In this document: positions 24,801 through 36,714 of the stretch, one piece after another
Layout: each line of letters opens with the position of its first letter
Numbering within the stretch: the first letter of the stretch is position 1
NCBI GenBank assembly: GCA_012656075.1
Contig: JAAKBF010000048.1
Span: 434,001 to 498,000 of the forward strand
Direction: 5' to 3'
From: Phytophthora hibernalis
Taxonomy: Eukaryota > Oomycota > Peronosporomycetes > Peronosporales > Peronosporaceae
DNA length: 64,000 bases
Position numbers and translations under genes: made by a program
The notes under the pieces: model-generated
Seen by the model: the letters and a program-made list of their open reading frames with translations, nothing else
Databases searched by the model: none
What the model was told of the DNA's origin: nothing

Positions 24801-26159
24801 GGTCTTTCATCCGACCAGCTTGCGCTGGTGGTGCGCACGAATGCTACGATTGTAGGTGAGGGCGGAACTAGCCGGTCGAAGCTTTCTTTGAAACCGAGCT
24901 TCAGAGCTCTGGTTCTTCTGATGCAAACCGCAAGGGTGTATTCAAGTCGATCATGGTGATCGCTCTATGCCCGGACGACTACGAACCTCCTAAGGCCCCA
25001 TCAGCTGGTAAGAAGAGTCATCACTCCCTTCTTGGTGGTGGGCGTATGCTTCGAAGCAAGAAGGACGACGATGATGATCGAATGTTTGGACGGATGGACA
25101 AGAAAGGTAAGTCAGAGAGCCAAGAAAACGCGGAGCTTAGTGCCCCGTCAACTGCCACTCTTCTTGGAAGGAAGTGTGCCGTGATGGAAGTCCCCGAAAG
25201 CTGTGTGGAGTGCGTAACATCCGTTGTGGCGTCGAATGTCAACACCAAAACGCTTGTCGTTGCCTCGTCCAAGAAGGAGCTAGCTAGCAGCATTGAATTC
25301 TTGGCGCAACTCGAGAAGGATGCCTCTACGACACAAAAGGCAGCCATCGCCTATGTGGACTTAATGGGCGAACTCAAGGTTAACGATCTCGAAGTCGCCA
25401 CGGATACACTCAATGGCAACAACTGTACTCGTTGGTGCTCAGCCACCCGTGCGCAACCGACTCGCCATCGGTGTCGCGTGTCATGGGCAAGGTGGAGAAG
25501 ATCTTCAAATTGAAGGCCTATTTGGTGCGAATGACCCGAGAGCTGTCAAACGACTCGCTTTCGCTATTCCCCGACTTCCAGCAGCGTTTAAGTGTATTGA
25601 AGCGGCTCGGGTACATCTCTGATGATGGCGTCGTGCAGGTTAAGGGGCGTGTGGCGTGCGAGATCAACACCTGCGAAGAGCTTGTGCTAACTGAGATGAT
25701 TTTCGAGAACGTGCTGGCCAATCTGAGCCTGAAGAGATCGTCGCGGTGCTATCCGCGCTCATCTTCCAAGAGAAATCGCAATCCGAACCCACACTCACCC
25801 CTACATTAGAAAGCACTCGCGAAGTGGTGAAGAATATTGCAGAGTCTCTCGGTCTCATCCAGTTGGAGCAGCATCTTGAAATCGACCCCGCTGTATACTG
25901 CAAGGGCGCTCTCAACTTCGGCTTGATGGAGGTCGTGTACGAGTGGGCGCGTGGCATGCCGTTCAAGCAGCTGTGCGAGTTGACAGACGTTCAGGAAGGC
26001 TCGATCGTGCGCTGTATCACGCGCCTTGACGAAGTTTGCCGTGAAGTGCGCAATGCTGCTCGCGTTATCGGCGATCCACAGCTCTACCGCAAGATGGAGG
26101 TCGCCTCTGAAGCGATCAAGCGTGACGTGGTGTTCGCCAGCAGTTTGTACCTGTCCTAG
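21830..26159 (+). CDS. SKI2: SKI2-like DExH RNA helicase (Ski complex)
   Basis: The ATG at 21830 opens MAAVERVLAEL. The helicase core is unmistakable: VFVAAHTSAGKTVVAEYA (Walker A, near 23190), VIFDEIHYIND (DExH, near 23463), FLSATTPN, GVHHGGLLP, GVNMPARTVVF and QMAGRAGRRGLDS (motif VI, near 24310). A Ski2/Mtr4-type arch insertion and a DSHCT-like C-terminal domain (ALNFGLMEVVYEWARGMPF...LDEVCREV) follow. A Gly/Arg-rich insert lies near 23790. Ski2 feeds cytoplasmic mRNA to the exosome 3' to 5'. No intron was found, yet the reading must change frame about seven times (near 22030, 22160, 22555, 23873, 24880, 25425 and 25725), with conserved residues on both sides. I favour sequence errors over a pseudogene because motifs are undamaged. 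Confidence 0.85.
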
Positions 26160-26257
26160 TTGGAAGCAACAAAAGATAAAGACAGTCTTGCCGGCTTTGA
26201 TTGTATGTTCTAATGCAATGTCTGGCTGAAGAATCTATTCTACTTCGAAGTACTTGG

Positions 26258-27650
26258 CTAACCAAATCGTACATGCGACTTCGGCCACGCTCCCTGATGA
26301 TCTCGTGCAACATTCTTGGTAATAGCCGCTGGCGGTGGAGCAGTCGGCTCTGCAGCATCAGCAGGAGCAGTAGCATTATTCAATTGCCGATTCAGCTGCT
26401 CCAGCGATTGGCGGCAGTTGTTTGCGTATTCTTCGACCATTGTCTTGCGCCGCGACGTCAGCTGCAGCTTGAAGATCCCAGCACGACGCCCAGCACACTT
26501 TCAAGGCACACCAGACGATCGCGGCGTTTTTCAACGCTCGCCACCTTCTCCACCGTCTCCACCAGTGTGAACAGCGCCGTAGTCAGCGACACAAGCTCCG
26601 AATGCGCGAATCCCGACCACAGCGAATCGACGACCGTGACCATGCGACTCAGATTCACGTCGTACGCGCCAACCTCGAACTTGTCACGGAGCGTGCGCAC
26701 CTCCCTCGAGCAACGAGTCAGCAGAGAGCGAGCCTTTTCGACGGACTCGCCCTTCTTCTCTTTACTCGATGCACCACCCTTTGTCTTCGTTCTCTTCGTC
26801 GGCATACTGCTCACCAACGCCGTCTCGCCGTCATCTGGTAACACAATCGCCCGCTTCTTCTTACTTTTTGCAGTCGACTCCACTGCAACTGGCGAAGGAG
26901 CTGCAGTCTCCACTTGTTTCATCTCATCCAGCTTCACATCGACGTCCCTAAACAGCATGAAATGTCAATAAAACAGTTCCCACATCCAAAATTCGGGATA
27001 GAAACGTACTGCTGCCAGTCCTGGAGCTCCGGGCATTTCTTCGCTATTTTCTTGGTCGATCTGCCCAGTCGAACGTGCGACGTCCAGTTCTTCTTCTCTC
27101 CTGCCAGCAGCTCAAGCGCATGACTCACAACCTTCCGCACGTGACTTTTCCACCACTTTCGTTGCTTGTCGTCCACCTCTGCCAAAGCTGGCATCAGTCT
27201 CTCCAGCCGTTTAATATGACCCACAGCATCATGCACTTTGCCATTCTGCACAATCTGCTTTGCCAGTGTTTTGGCCTCTTCGAACTTGGTGATGTCTCCG
27301 TCCTCCTCTTTTACGGCATCCTGGTCGTCCTGAGCCACATTTGGATTTCTTATTTGTGGCAAATTGTCCGAAAATAAGCTCGAGACGGCCGTTTCTAACT
27401 GGGTCTGCACCGTTTCTAAATCCACCAGCAGCTCCTCCGACACTGTGGCCTGTTGCCCAGCCTCCAGCAGTCGTGACGCGTCCTGCACCTGCTTCACCTG
27501 CGCCATGGCAGCCACACACGCGTCCATCTCGTCATTGGCGCACTGCAGGTCCTGGTCCAGTGCCTGGCTGCAGTACTTGCGGCGTGTGCCCTCGTCCAGC
27601 CGCACCAGGATGCGCCTAAGGCCACTCTGACGAAGCTGCTCCTCCGCCAT
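26258..27650 (-). CDS. unrecognised charged helical protein, family member 1
   Basis: Exon 1 is 27650-27010 and starts MAEEQLRQSGLRRILVRL. An intron (27009-26948, GTACGT...TTTAG) joins Gln codons to DVDVKLDEM in exon 2, which runs to 26258. The N-terminus (ILVRLDEGTRRKYCSQALDQ) and helical Cys-containing region resemble the genes at 36715-37799 and 39061-40355, suggesting local duplication. The middle holds a basic segment (AKSKKKR, PTKRTKTK) that could be a nuclear signal. A frameshift near 26475 is needed to continue from the GVVLG helix into KLQLTSRRKTMVEEYANNC. No enzyme motif is seen and function is unknown. Confidence 0.6.
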
Positions 27651-27960
27651 TGTTGCGAATGATTGGCGGGGTTAGAAATTGTTTAGCGCATATAACTTGC
27701 TAACAGAAAAACGTTCTAACGGGATAGAAACTTCGTTAACTCAGGGTTACATAACCTCACCCAATTGTTTAACTTAACGGTTATTTGATATGCTCGATAA
27801 GGGACGGTTAGTACAAGTTTGTTAAGGATGCGGTTATGAATATTGTTGTAACTTCAACTTGAAAGCCAATCTGACAGTTCATTCCTTCAAGTCCTTACTC
27901 TTGACTTCGTACGCATCAACTCACAAACTTCACATTCAAAACACAGCAGTCATCTCTTCT
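27651..27960. other. intergenic, no gene seen
   Basis: AT-rich spacer with several GTTAAC/TTAACGG-like words between the divergent promoter side of the helical protein and the 3' end of the kinase remnant. Confidence 0.4.
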
Positions 27961-30401
27961 TGAATCACGCGAAGCTTGTACGCAATGTTGGTGACAGTCG
28001 GACGTTTTGTTGGGTCCTTAGACAAGCATCAGCTTATCAATATCCGTAACGCTGGCTCAGTCGACGACAGGTTTCTCATTGCCACTCGGTGCAAAATTGA
28101 CACGTCTGAGGGCATTTTCCCACAACGATCGTGAGAAGTACCGAAAAGAATCGCCTTCGTCTCCATCTCTGTGAGCAGCACACCAAAACTGTAGATATCT
28201 GCCGATGGTCCGCAGTTTTTGTCGCCCCAAATCACCTCTGGGGCTAGCCATCGATCAGCTACAGTTGCTGATCTCTCCCCGATTCAATCGGAAACATCCT
28301 GAAACCCTCAACTTGGCCCTGACGTTCGGCAAAAGAAGCACATTCTTGGACATGATATCGCGATCGACGAGTGGGAGCACGAACGAGTGCAAATACATCC
28401 CCGCCTCGATAATGCTGAGGGCAATGTCAGTTTTTTGGGACGTCCAACCCACAGGAGTGCTCGCCTGTGACAGATATTGTCGAAGATTTCCTCCGTCCAT
28501 GTATTCGAACAAAGCCTGTAGATCGTTTTCGGTTGTCCAGGCTGCTTCAACAAGGTTGACGAGGTTCGGATGGTGGATGTTCGCAGTCAACTTGATCTCC
28601 TCCACGAAGGTTTCCGTATGCACCTTCGTTCGCCGTTCCGGTCGGTCATCTGGACGCCAGTAGTTGTATGTTCTGGTATCGCACTAGCCAAACAGTGGTG
28701 TACTACCAAGCTGCTTGACGTCCCTGAGATCAGCCGTCCGCAGTTGTAACGACAACAGCTCGGGGTCGTTCCAGATCGTCAAGAATCGGCTTTGTCTGGC
28801 TCTTGCTTGGGAGTCATCAGTTGACCACGATGACGGATCGCAGGATATCTAGTACTTCCGTCATTTTCACTCAATCGTGCCGCAAAAACAATAGTATCGT
28901 TTGGGCTTACTGTGCTCTGCTGTGGTTTGCACGACTCTTGGCTGCCTTTGATGTAAATCATTATCCATTGCACAGAAATTATCTCCACCGTTGGGGTCGC
29001 GGTAACTCAATTGAGTGGCCTTGGTTGCTCTCTTCCATCGAAGATTAATGCACAGAAGAGCAAGACGAACAGTACGACCAAGATCCCACACTTGTAGACG
29101 ATGACGAATTCGTGGTGGCAGTACTATCCGAGTCTGTCGAGATCGATGAAGACTCAGACCCGTCGTCAACGCACAGTGTGATGTCGTGGTGGACAGTAAT
29201 TTGCTCCGTGTCATCACATTCCAGACCCACATAGAAATCTGAAGTAGAGAGTCCCAAAGTCTCCAAATTGTTCAGAAACGCCACTTCGTCGCGCGCAAAT
29301 ATTCGAGACGCAAATGAATTGCCAGATAGGTTCCTGTTACACACAGTAAAAGTTATGCAAAATTCACCATCAGAAATGAAGCAGCCCAGGTACCACGTAC
29401 AGGGTCTTCAAGTTTGAGTGGCTAAAGGTCGCAGAGGGAAAACTTGTCAAGTTGTTGGCGTCCAGATACAAATACTCCAGGTTGGGAAATATGCCCGTAA
29501 ACTCGTTAGGCTGTTGCTCTTGATGCTCCTGCGTTAACATACAACGATGAATGAGTAAAAACAACCCAAATCACAACATGCGCCATCCTGTTGGTACGTA
29601 CAGCGTGACGAGCGAGTCGATTGTGTCCGAGCTGTCCACTGCCGTGATATAATTGTAGTCCATGAGCCTAAACATTCGCCAAACTGAAACGTGAGTATCC
29701 TGCTACGTCAAAACTCAATACATATCGTAACCTACAGCTTCTGAAGTGGCGTGAGGTCGCCCAGTTCAGCCGGAAACGATGAGGGGAACGTGTTGCCTAA
29801 GTCGAGCACTTCCACGGAAGAAGGGATAAAATCTGATAACGAGTCGACTTCTTCCTGAAGGTCGAGGTTCTGCAACAGCACCTCGGTCACCGCCGAAGCT
29901 GACAAAATAAAGTCTGATGTCAAAGTAACACTAGCCACTTTGTCCTGCGGATACTCTCCATACGCTTACTCCAGTCATGATGTTGCACGCTTAATCACGC
30001 CCAACATGTCAATTTTACATAGGTTTGCAAGCGAAATGAATGAGAAACGTCGTACAAAGTAATGATTTCCGAAGACAAGTCGATTGTTCCGACAACGGTG
30101 CCTTCATTGCTGCTTGCTGAGAATTCACCACTCGTTACACCTTGCGAATTGCCAAAACGCTTACAGTTGTCGAGTTGAAATTCATGCGCTCAAGATTGCA
30201 GCCTTTATTTTCCATGCAACCAGGTCCCGTGCAATTGCCAATCGACACAGAGTCTTCGCACAAGTCAAAGTCTTTGCAACCTGAACATCCGTCGCTGGTG
30301 ATTGTAGAAAAGCCGGGAGCACATTGAGCATTGTCCACTGCTGCGATGTAAATTGGGCTTGCCAGTGCCAGGACCAAACGTAAGACCCAAACACCACCCA
30401 T
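27961..30401 (-). pseudogene. receptor-like TKL kinase A, degenerate
   Basis: It has the same plan as the intact-looking copies at 30774-33508 and 52000-54616. The ATG at 30401 opens a signal peptide (MGGVWVLRLVLALASPIY). A Cys-rich cap follows (CAPGFSTITSDGCSGCKDFDLC), then LRR exons around 29938-29732 and 29564-29370, a SLxxSD-type juxta region (29344-29045) and kinase pieces. The kinase is ruined: the catalytic loop reads VDRDIMSKN instead of HRDLKSKN, the DFG position reads VSG, the glycine-rich segment ends early, and frames change at about 28240. LRR intron phases are still those of the family (for example CT|G after LQK near 29735). It lies directly downstream of copy B in tandem, consistent with duplication and decay. 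Confidence 0.8.
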
Positions 30402-30773
30402 TTTCCAACGCACTGCCAATTCGAAAGTGTTCTCGGTGGGGACATGTCAAACAACAAAGGAGCAGCATCAAGTGGTAGACTTCGTGGTTGTCATATGGCT
30501 CAAAAAGTGCGGTAAGTCCTGCTGTCAATGAAGAGATCCGTTGTACTGTATCCTCGTGAGGGAATCGCAAGGATACAGTAGTCACAGTCCATTTGGATAG
30601 CGTTCAGTGTGTGAGTGATCAGAACGTTCTCCATCGTCGTAAAACCTACATGTAGAAGTACAACACAAGCACAGATCCAGCACCAAACTTTAAACTTCAT
30701 TTAATTTACGTGTTGAGGCTTCATACGAGACTTATTACATTACTTCCAACATTGCCACATATGTACTGCACTT

Positions 30774-33508
30774 TCACTGCGAAGAAGCCACGTCCTTCTG
30801 GAGTACTCGTAGCTCGTACGCGATCCCGGGAGCGCTCGGTCTCCTGGATGGGTCTTCATCGAGACATCGCTCTATCAAATCTCTCAAAGACTCTCCACAT
30901 GTTTCTCTGACCTTCGGGTGCAGCTTTCCAGTCGCTACACGGTGCAGAATAGTTAAATCCGACATCATCTTGCCGTTGGAAGCTCGTACGTGGTCGTACG
31001 GGATCTGGTTCGTGTCCAATTCAGTGAGCAACACGCCAAAGCTGTAGATATCTGCAGCAGGTCCGTAGTCTGCGTCACCGCGAATCACCTCCGGAGCTAG
31101 CCATCGACCAGTACCAACGCCACCAGTCATAGTCTTGTCCGATGACCTGAACCGAGACGTGCCGAAATCGCTCAACTTTGCCTTGAAACTGGACGAGAGC
31201 AACACGTTTTTCGACTTGAGATCTCGATGGACAAGTGCAGGCACAAAAGAGTGCAAATACACGAGGGCCTCAATGATATCAATGGCGATACCGAACTTGC
31301 GAGGTGTCCAACCACTCGGTGTGCTCACATGTGCTAGGTACCGTCTGAGGTCACCTCCTTCCATGTACTCAAGCAGCATCTGAAGGTCTGTTTCGACTGT
31401 CCACGCTGCTCCGATAAGTCTCACAAGGTTTGGGTGATCGAAGTTCGCAATGAGCTTGATTTCCTCCACGAATGCCGCTGTATGCTTCTTCGTACGTCTT
31501 TCCGGTCGAAGACGCTTGGAAGCCAATGTTTGGAGCTTCCGATAATGTACCAGCCAAACCGTTGCGTAAGCTCCGCTGCCGAGTTGCTTGATATCCTTGA
31601 TCTCTGCTGCGCGTAGCTGCAGTGAAAGGAGATCGAGGTCATTCCATATCGACATAAACCTTTTCGACTTTCCTTTTGAGCCGGCCTCCGCCGTTGACAT
31701 GAACGAAGCATACGTCGAAATGGATTTGCCAGTCCCAGCTACTCCTGTGGTGGCAGCATCCTCGCGTGTTGCCGTCGCTGTTGCAATACCCATCGATACA
31801 TCACTGGGCCTTGGAATCACCATGTCAACTCCCGGTGGGCTCCCGTGATTACCGTACGACTGCTGCATGTGCTCCAACCAAACGTCCGAAGAGGACATCT
31901 GATCACTGCTGTATCCAAACGTCTCGCTGGCCCCTGAACATCCAGATTTGTTCTCCTTTCGTCGGTACAAAACGAAAAGGAAGCTAGCAAAGAGCACCAC
32001 CAAGAGTCCACAAATGATTCCCACGATCACGCTCGTCGACGAAGAAGAAGAAGACGATGTCGATGTACTTGTGCCCGAGCCATCTTCTCCCGTTGTGCTC
32101 GTAGTACTGCTGTCGCTGTTCGTGTAACTCGTTACAGAGCCTCCGTCAGTAATGCACACTGCCACATCATTGCCTATGGAATTCAGTTTGGAGTCGTCAC
32201 AATCCACGTCGACGCTGAAGTCGGAAGCAGACAATCCCAACGTGTCCAGCTTGTTCAAGAAATTTGCCTCATCACTTGTGAAGTCCCGAGAAGTAAGCGA
32301 GTTTCCAGTCAGGTTTCTGTCATCGCAACATGAAAGGTGAGGTGACACGAAAATGAGAAATAGCTACAGCAGACGTACAAACTCTTCAGGTTGGCATAGC
32401 TGTAAATTACACTGGGAACGTTTGTCAAGTTGTTGCCACCCAGATTTCTACAAAGGCACCAGCAAAATCGAGGTAAATTAGTCAACTGGACCGTATCGCT
32501 GACTGTTTTGGCACGTACAAAGCTTCCAGCCTGGAGAAAACGGCCGTGAAATTCCCGATGTTGTTGTTAGCCATGCTCCTGCATTGCAATAAACCAGAAT
32601 CGAGTCAGCAAGAGTCCGGAAATCCCAGCAAGTTTGCCTACTCTTCGTACAAATTTGTGATGGAGCCGATCCCTTCCACCGAATCCACAGTCGTCACGTA
32701 GTTGTTGTCCAAAACTCTGCAATAACCAGACACAAGTTAGCAAAAACGTATTTCCGTCAGCAAAAGCCACATACAATTCCTTCAGTACTTGCAGACCGCT
32801 GAGCTCCGTGGGGAACACCGTAAGGAGCGTATTACTGAGATCTAGCACTTCGATCGACGACGGGAGAAAAGCTGACAGCGTGTCGATCTGGTTTTTCAGG
32901 CCGAGATTCTGCAGCCCCACGGTGGTCACCGACTTTGCCGTTGAGATGAGATTCGCGGACAATATAATACTGGAGACCTTGCCTTTGGGGTACTCTACCA
33001 CTGCGCTTCCGCCTGACGCAATACTTTACACGTAAAAAGTCAATACCCCAAACTCAACAAAATGGAAATATTCCGCAACCTACAAAGTGGTGACCTTAGA
33101 AGACACGCCAATCTTCCCAAGTGCAGTGACTTGGTCGTTCGACACTGACGGCCACTCGCTCGTCTCGTCCGGATAGCTCGCCAGGTCGGCGTCCGTATAG
33201 CCGCCGGCCGCCAGTTCCTCGTCACTTTTGTAGTCGCCGAATTCCACGAAAACGACCAATTTCTCGCTACTCGCGTCCACGCTCAAGCACTTGTAGATGC
33301 AGACTCTATCGGTCTCACATCCAGAGCCTGAGCAACTGGCCGCCGACGTGAAGCCCAGACACAACTCGTAGTCGTTGCAAGCTGAACATCCGTCGGTCGT
33401 GAGTGTCGTGGATCCTCCGGCACAGGCGGCAATGGCGACATTGGGCACAATATACCAAAGAAGCCCCAAGGCCACTAGACGTCGGACCCAAACGCCCTCG
33501 ATTGCCAT
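30774..33508 (-). CDS. receptor-like TKL kinase B (Cys-rich cap, LRR, TM, kinase)
   Basis: Exon 1 (33508-33084) encodes a signal peptide (MAIEGVWVRRLVALGLLWYI) and a Cys-rich cap (GCSACNDYELCLGF). Exon 2 (33023-32775) has LRR-like sequence. Small exons at about 32716-32642, 32579-32519 and 32450-32385 each carry one LRR, split in phase 2 inside a Leu codon. The long exon from about 32327 holds the last LRR (NLTGNSLTSRDFT), a Ser/Thr stalk, one transmembrane helix (VIVGIICGLLVVLFASFLFV) and a TKL kinase with GSGAYATVWLV, ASKRL lysine, VHRDLKSKN, LSDFGTSRF and WLAPEVIRG. All catalytic residues are present, so it should be an active membrane kinase; the ligand is unknown. One blemish: exon 4 ends in four T where family phase predicts three. 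Confidence 0.85.
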
Positions 33509-34341
33509 CTCCGATAATGCAGAATGGCTGGTATGTACTATAATATAGCCTCGGGATCGATGGGCCACTTGGTGATACCAACTGATTGATGCAGAGGAGC
33601 GACACGAGCTCTCTTGGCGACAGAAAGCGGCCACACCGAAACGTTGATGTAGCTATGTACGTGTGGGCCAGCAGTAGACAGTAGAAGTGCGTCGACTGAC
33701 GACGGCGCAGCTGTACAGTACGACCGAGCCCTCGCATGTGAGGCTGTCGCTATGATGGAGACGCCGATTGCTGGGTGGTCTGCCCGAGTATGGAGATGTA
33801 GCCTACAGATACATCCCACATTATGTTGATCCATTCTTACCGTGCCAGCTCATTGCCTTACACGTAAGAATTGACATGTGAGTCTTCATACAACACCAAG
33901 TGTTCACTCTTGCTTACATGTACCGACCGTATTATACCATTCAGCAATACTTCGAAGTAGTACGATAACGGTAGTACTGTACACTGTTTCTTGGGTTTTG
34001 TTATCGATTTATTAAATACTAAACTGCTAAATATGCAATAGTATTAATAATATTACTAATATGACTACTACGACTACTACGTTGCCACACCTGCGGCTGC
34101 AGCACTACGCGTAGCTGGCGTTGAGCTCGGTACGAGGTCGCAGCAGACTCACAACAAAATACCAACGCGTATAAGAACATAGTTGACAAGCTTCGGTCCA
34201 ACCAAACGCTTGCCGACGTTAGCTTTGGGACCGTCAGGTCACACCATGTGCTGACACGACTGACAGGTCAGTGCACATGCATCAGGATACATGTATTAAT
34301 ACATCGGGCAAAACGAAACGAATAAATTGATACAGCTGATA
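33509..34341. other. intergenic, no gene seen
   Basis: Upstream region of kinase B up to the left end of the Tc1/mariner element. It contains a run of ACTACT/AATATT trinucleotides near 34040-34080 and nothing codable. Confidence 0.4.
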
Positions 34342-36010
34342 TACCACTCCGTTCCGAAACAATCGCAACAAAAACACCCCAGTGAGACACTATCGGTCAA
34401 AATTGCAGCTGTGCAACTCTTATTGGTAGAAATCGACGCCACTGCCCTTTGCGGTTTCATTGGTGTGTTGAGCTCCACCGGCGACCAAGAACTCGCCCCA
34501 GTCCATTCATTTGAATGTCGCCCGGGCCGCGAAACAGCCGGCCAAAGCGAGCTTAGCTTTAGATCATTTTCGATTTCGCCCATCCCCGAGACAACCAGCA
34601 CCAGTACCATGCCCATCACACCCACCGCACCCCAGCAAGTTACGTCTGCACACCGCACGAAGAACATTACGGCGGCGCAGCGCCAACGCATCATCGCGGA
34701 CCTCTTGCAGCTTGCCTCGGGCGGTGTACTCGCCAAAGGTGCTCACCGAGCAGTTGCTGCTGCCAACGGCATCCACCCTTCCACCGTGTCGCGCTTGTGG
34801 AGCCGCGCCAAGGAAGTCGCAGAGCTCACGGGGTTCTACGTAGCTATGTCGCTATGTCGCTGAGCTTGACTGGGTGGCGTACCGTTGATCGCTCTGAAGA
34901 GCTTGAGCGATTGCGTGGAGTACCTTTGGCAGCTCGCAGCACTGTCCGGTCTGCGGCGTCAGCTTGTGGGCTCCCCCAACAACCCTGCATCGACGGATTA
35001 AGGCAGGTCAATTACGCAACGTCACGAGCGTGGTGAAGCCTTTGCTTACCGAGGCCAATCGACAGGCGCGCTTGCAATTTTGCGTAGACCACGTCGACGC
35101 GGCTACGCTTCTGTTTTCAGACATGTTAAACATGGTGCATGTTGATGAGAAAATCTTCTACATCACGCAACCGACGCGTCGGTACATACTTCTACCCGGT
35201 GAAGTTGCCTGCCAAGAGCAAGCGTTATATCACGCGTGTCATGGTCCTCGCTGCTTTTGCACGCCCTCGTTTCGACGGACAAACGCAACAGCGTTTCGAC
35301 GAAAAGATCGGTGTGTGGTCATTTGTCGAACAAGTCCCTGCCAAGCGATCAAGTCGCCGCCGTATAGCTGGAACCCTGGAGACAAAGGAGATTTCAGTGA
35401 CGAAAGAGTCGTACAGGAAGATTCTAGTCACGCACGTCCTACCTGCGATCTGTGCTCGCTGGCCTCAGAACAACGATTCAATTGTTGTTCAGCAAGATAA
35501 TGCCCCGGCGCATATTCCGCCGAGCGATGCTGGTTTCCTCGAGGCTTCCGTCCGATGTGACAGGCTGGTAGAGCTCCGCTGTTAGCCCCGAACAGCCCAG
35601 ATCTAAACGTTTTGGATTTGGGCTTGTTCACTGCAATTCAAGCTCGACAGCGCCTGAAAAGTCCCCATACGATTGACGAGTTGATTGAGTCGATCACTGA
35701 GGCCTATTGGGAGCTGCCGCCCCAAACGATTAACTCTGCCTTCCTGAGCCTACAGGATTCTATGGACCTGTGCATTATCCAGCGTGGGGATAACGACTTC
35801 AAGCCTCGGCATATGAAGAAGGCGCAGCTCGAGCGGGAGGGAAGACTTCCTTTGTCGATTCGCTGCTCCAACGCAGCAGCAGAATATGTTTCCAATCCAT
35901 CTGTTTTGTAGAGAGCCAAACTTTACTAAAAACAAGTCAAATCCTGATGCGATTGTTTTGAAACAAATACTGGGGTTGGGGCGTGCGATTGATCTGGAAC
36001 GGAGTGGTAC
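34342..36010 (+). mobile_element. Tc1/mariner-superfamily transposon with TIRs and TA duplications
   Basis: The left end is TA (34342-34343) then CCACTCCGTTCC. The right end, read inward on the minus strand, is TA (36009-36010) then CCACTCCGTTCC. The 12-bp ends are identical. They are followed by four differing bases, then a shared CAATCGCA and, further in, a shared CCCCAGT. The 1665-bp interior matches the size of Tc1/mariner elements and encodes a DDE transposase remnant in the same orientation. It sits between kinase B and the RRM-bearing gene. Confidence 0.9.
34609..35911 (+). pseudogene. Tc1/mariner-like DDE transposase, frameshifted
   Basis: A helix-turn-helix region (ITAAQRQRIIADLL...GIHPSTVSRLWSRAKE) begins after ATG 34609. 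The frame then breaks near 34850, and the second HTH (STVRSAASACGLPQTTLHRRI) appears around 34930-35000. The DDE catalytic residues follow: MVHVDEKIF (first Asp 35144-35146), IVVQQDNAPAH (second, 35496-35498) and NSPDLNVLDLGLF (third, 35600-35602). The C-terminal helix region ends at 35911. At least three frame changes (about 34850, 35210 and 35575) disable it, though the active-site residues are unmutated. The DNAPAH and SPDLN blocks are typical of the superfamily. Confidence 0.85.
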
Positions 36011-36714
36011 GTTCCATACGCCACTTTTCACCTGTTTGGTGCGCAATCTCAACCTTTTCACCAGGGCCTACCCAAATGCTTTTGTGGTTAGGGTTAATGT
36101 TTTAATCCGACAAAACGAAATGCATAACATCCACGACTGGATGATGCAAAACTTCCCAGCTCCAATTCACTTTCGGACGCTTGCCATAATCTCTGGTTAG
36201 GCGAGCTGGGAGTAGGAGCCACTAAACCGTGTCCTATGCGCAGCCTGAATGCAGTGCCCTGTAGAATACCCGGATTTCGTTCTGTTCGTGATGACGAAAG
36301 ACGAGATCTGAGGGTAATCCTTGGCTAAGAACTTCTTTGCCGTTTTATAGTTCAGGAAAAGCGAACGCGAGAGAGCTCCCTTGATCGTACCCTTTCTGGG
36401 AGCCGCTCGTTGCCGGATCAAGCTTGTCTGAAATTAGTAGTGGCGTTAGTACTAATAATTCAAATTAGAGACAGCCTGTTAGCACTACTAAGTCGTTAAT
36501 TTTAAGTACTGATACTTTCAGTACTAAGTTAGTACTACTAACGTCTTAACAAATAAAAAGAACCACCACAACAAAAAAACAGCTAAATGCACAACAAGAG
36601 GTCCTAAATATACAGCAGCGACAAACGTCCCCACTGCGGTCATGTTTTAGCCAATGGGGAGGGACGTTGGTCCCATGTTGCAGTCCTCCAGTCGATTGGC
36701 AGTCAATCACCAGC
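36011..36714. other. intergenic, no gene seen
   Basis: It contains a cluster of TAGTACTA-like palindromic words at about 36430-36545. A minus-strand open stretch (36421-36197) has no recognisable domain and is not called. Confidence 0.4.

Noticed and set aside
36085..36095. Second TTAGGG word after the mariner element
   Set aside because: Isolated copy, no tandem array, not an interstitial telomere.
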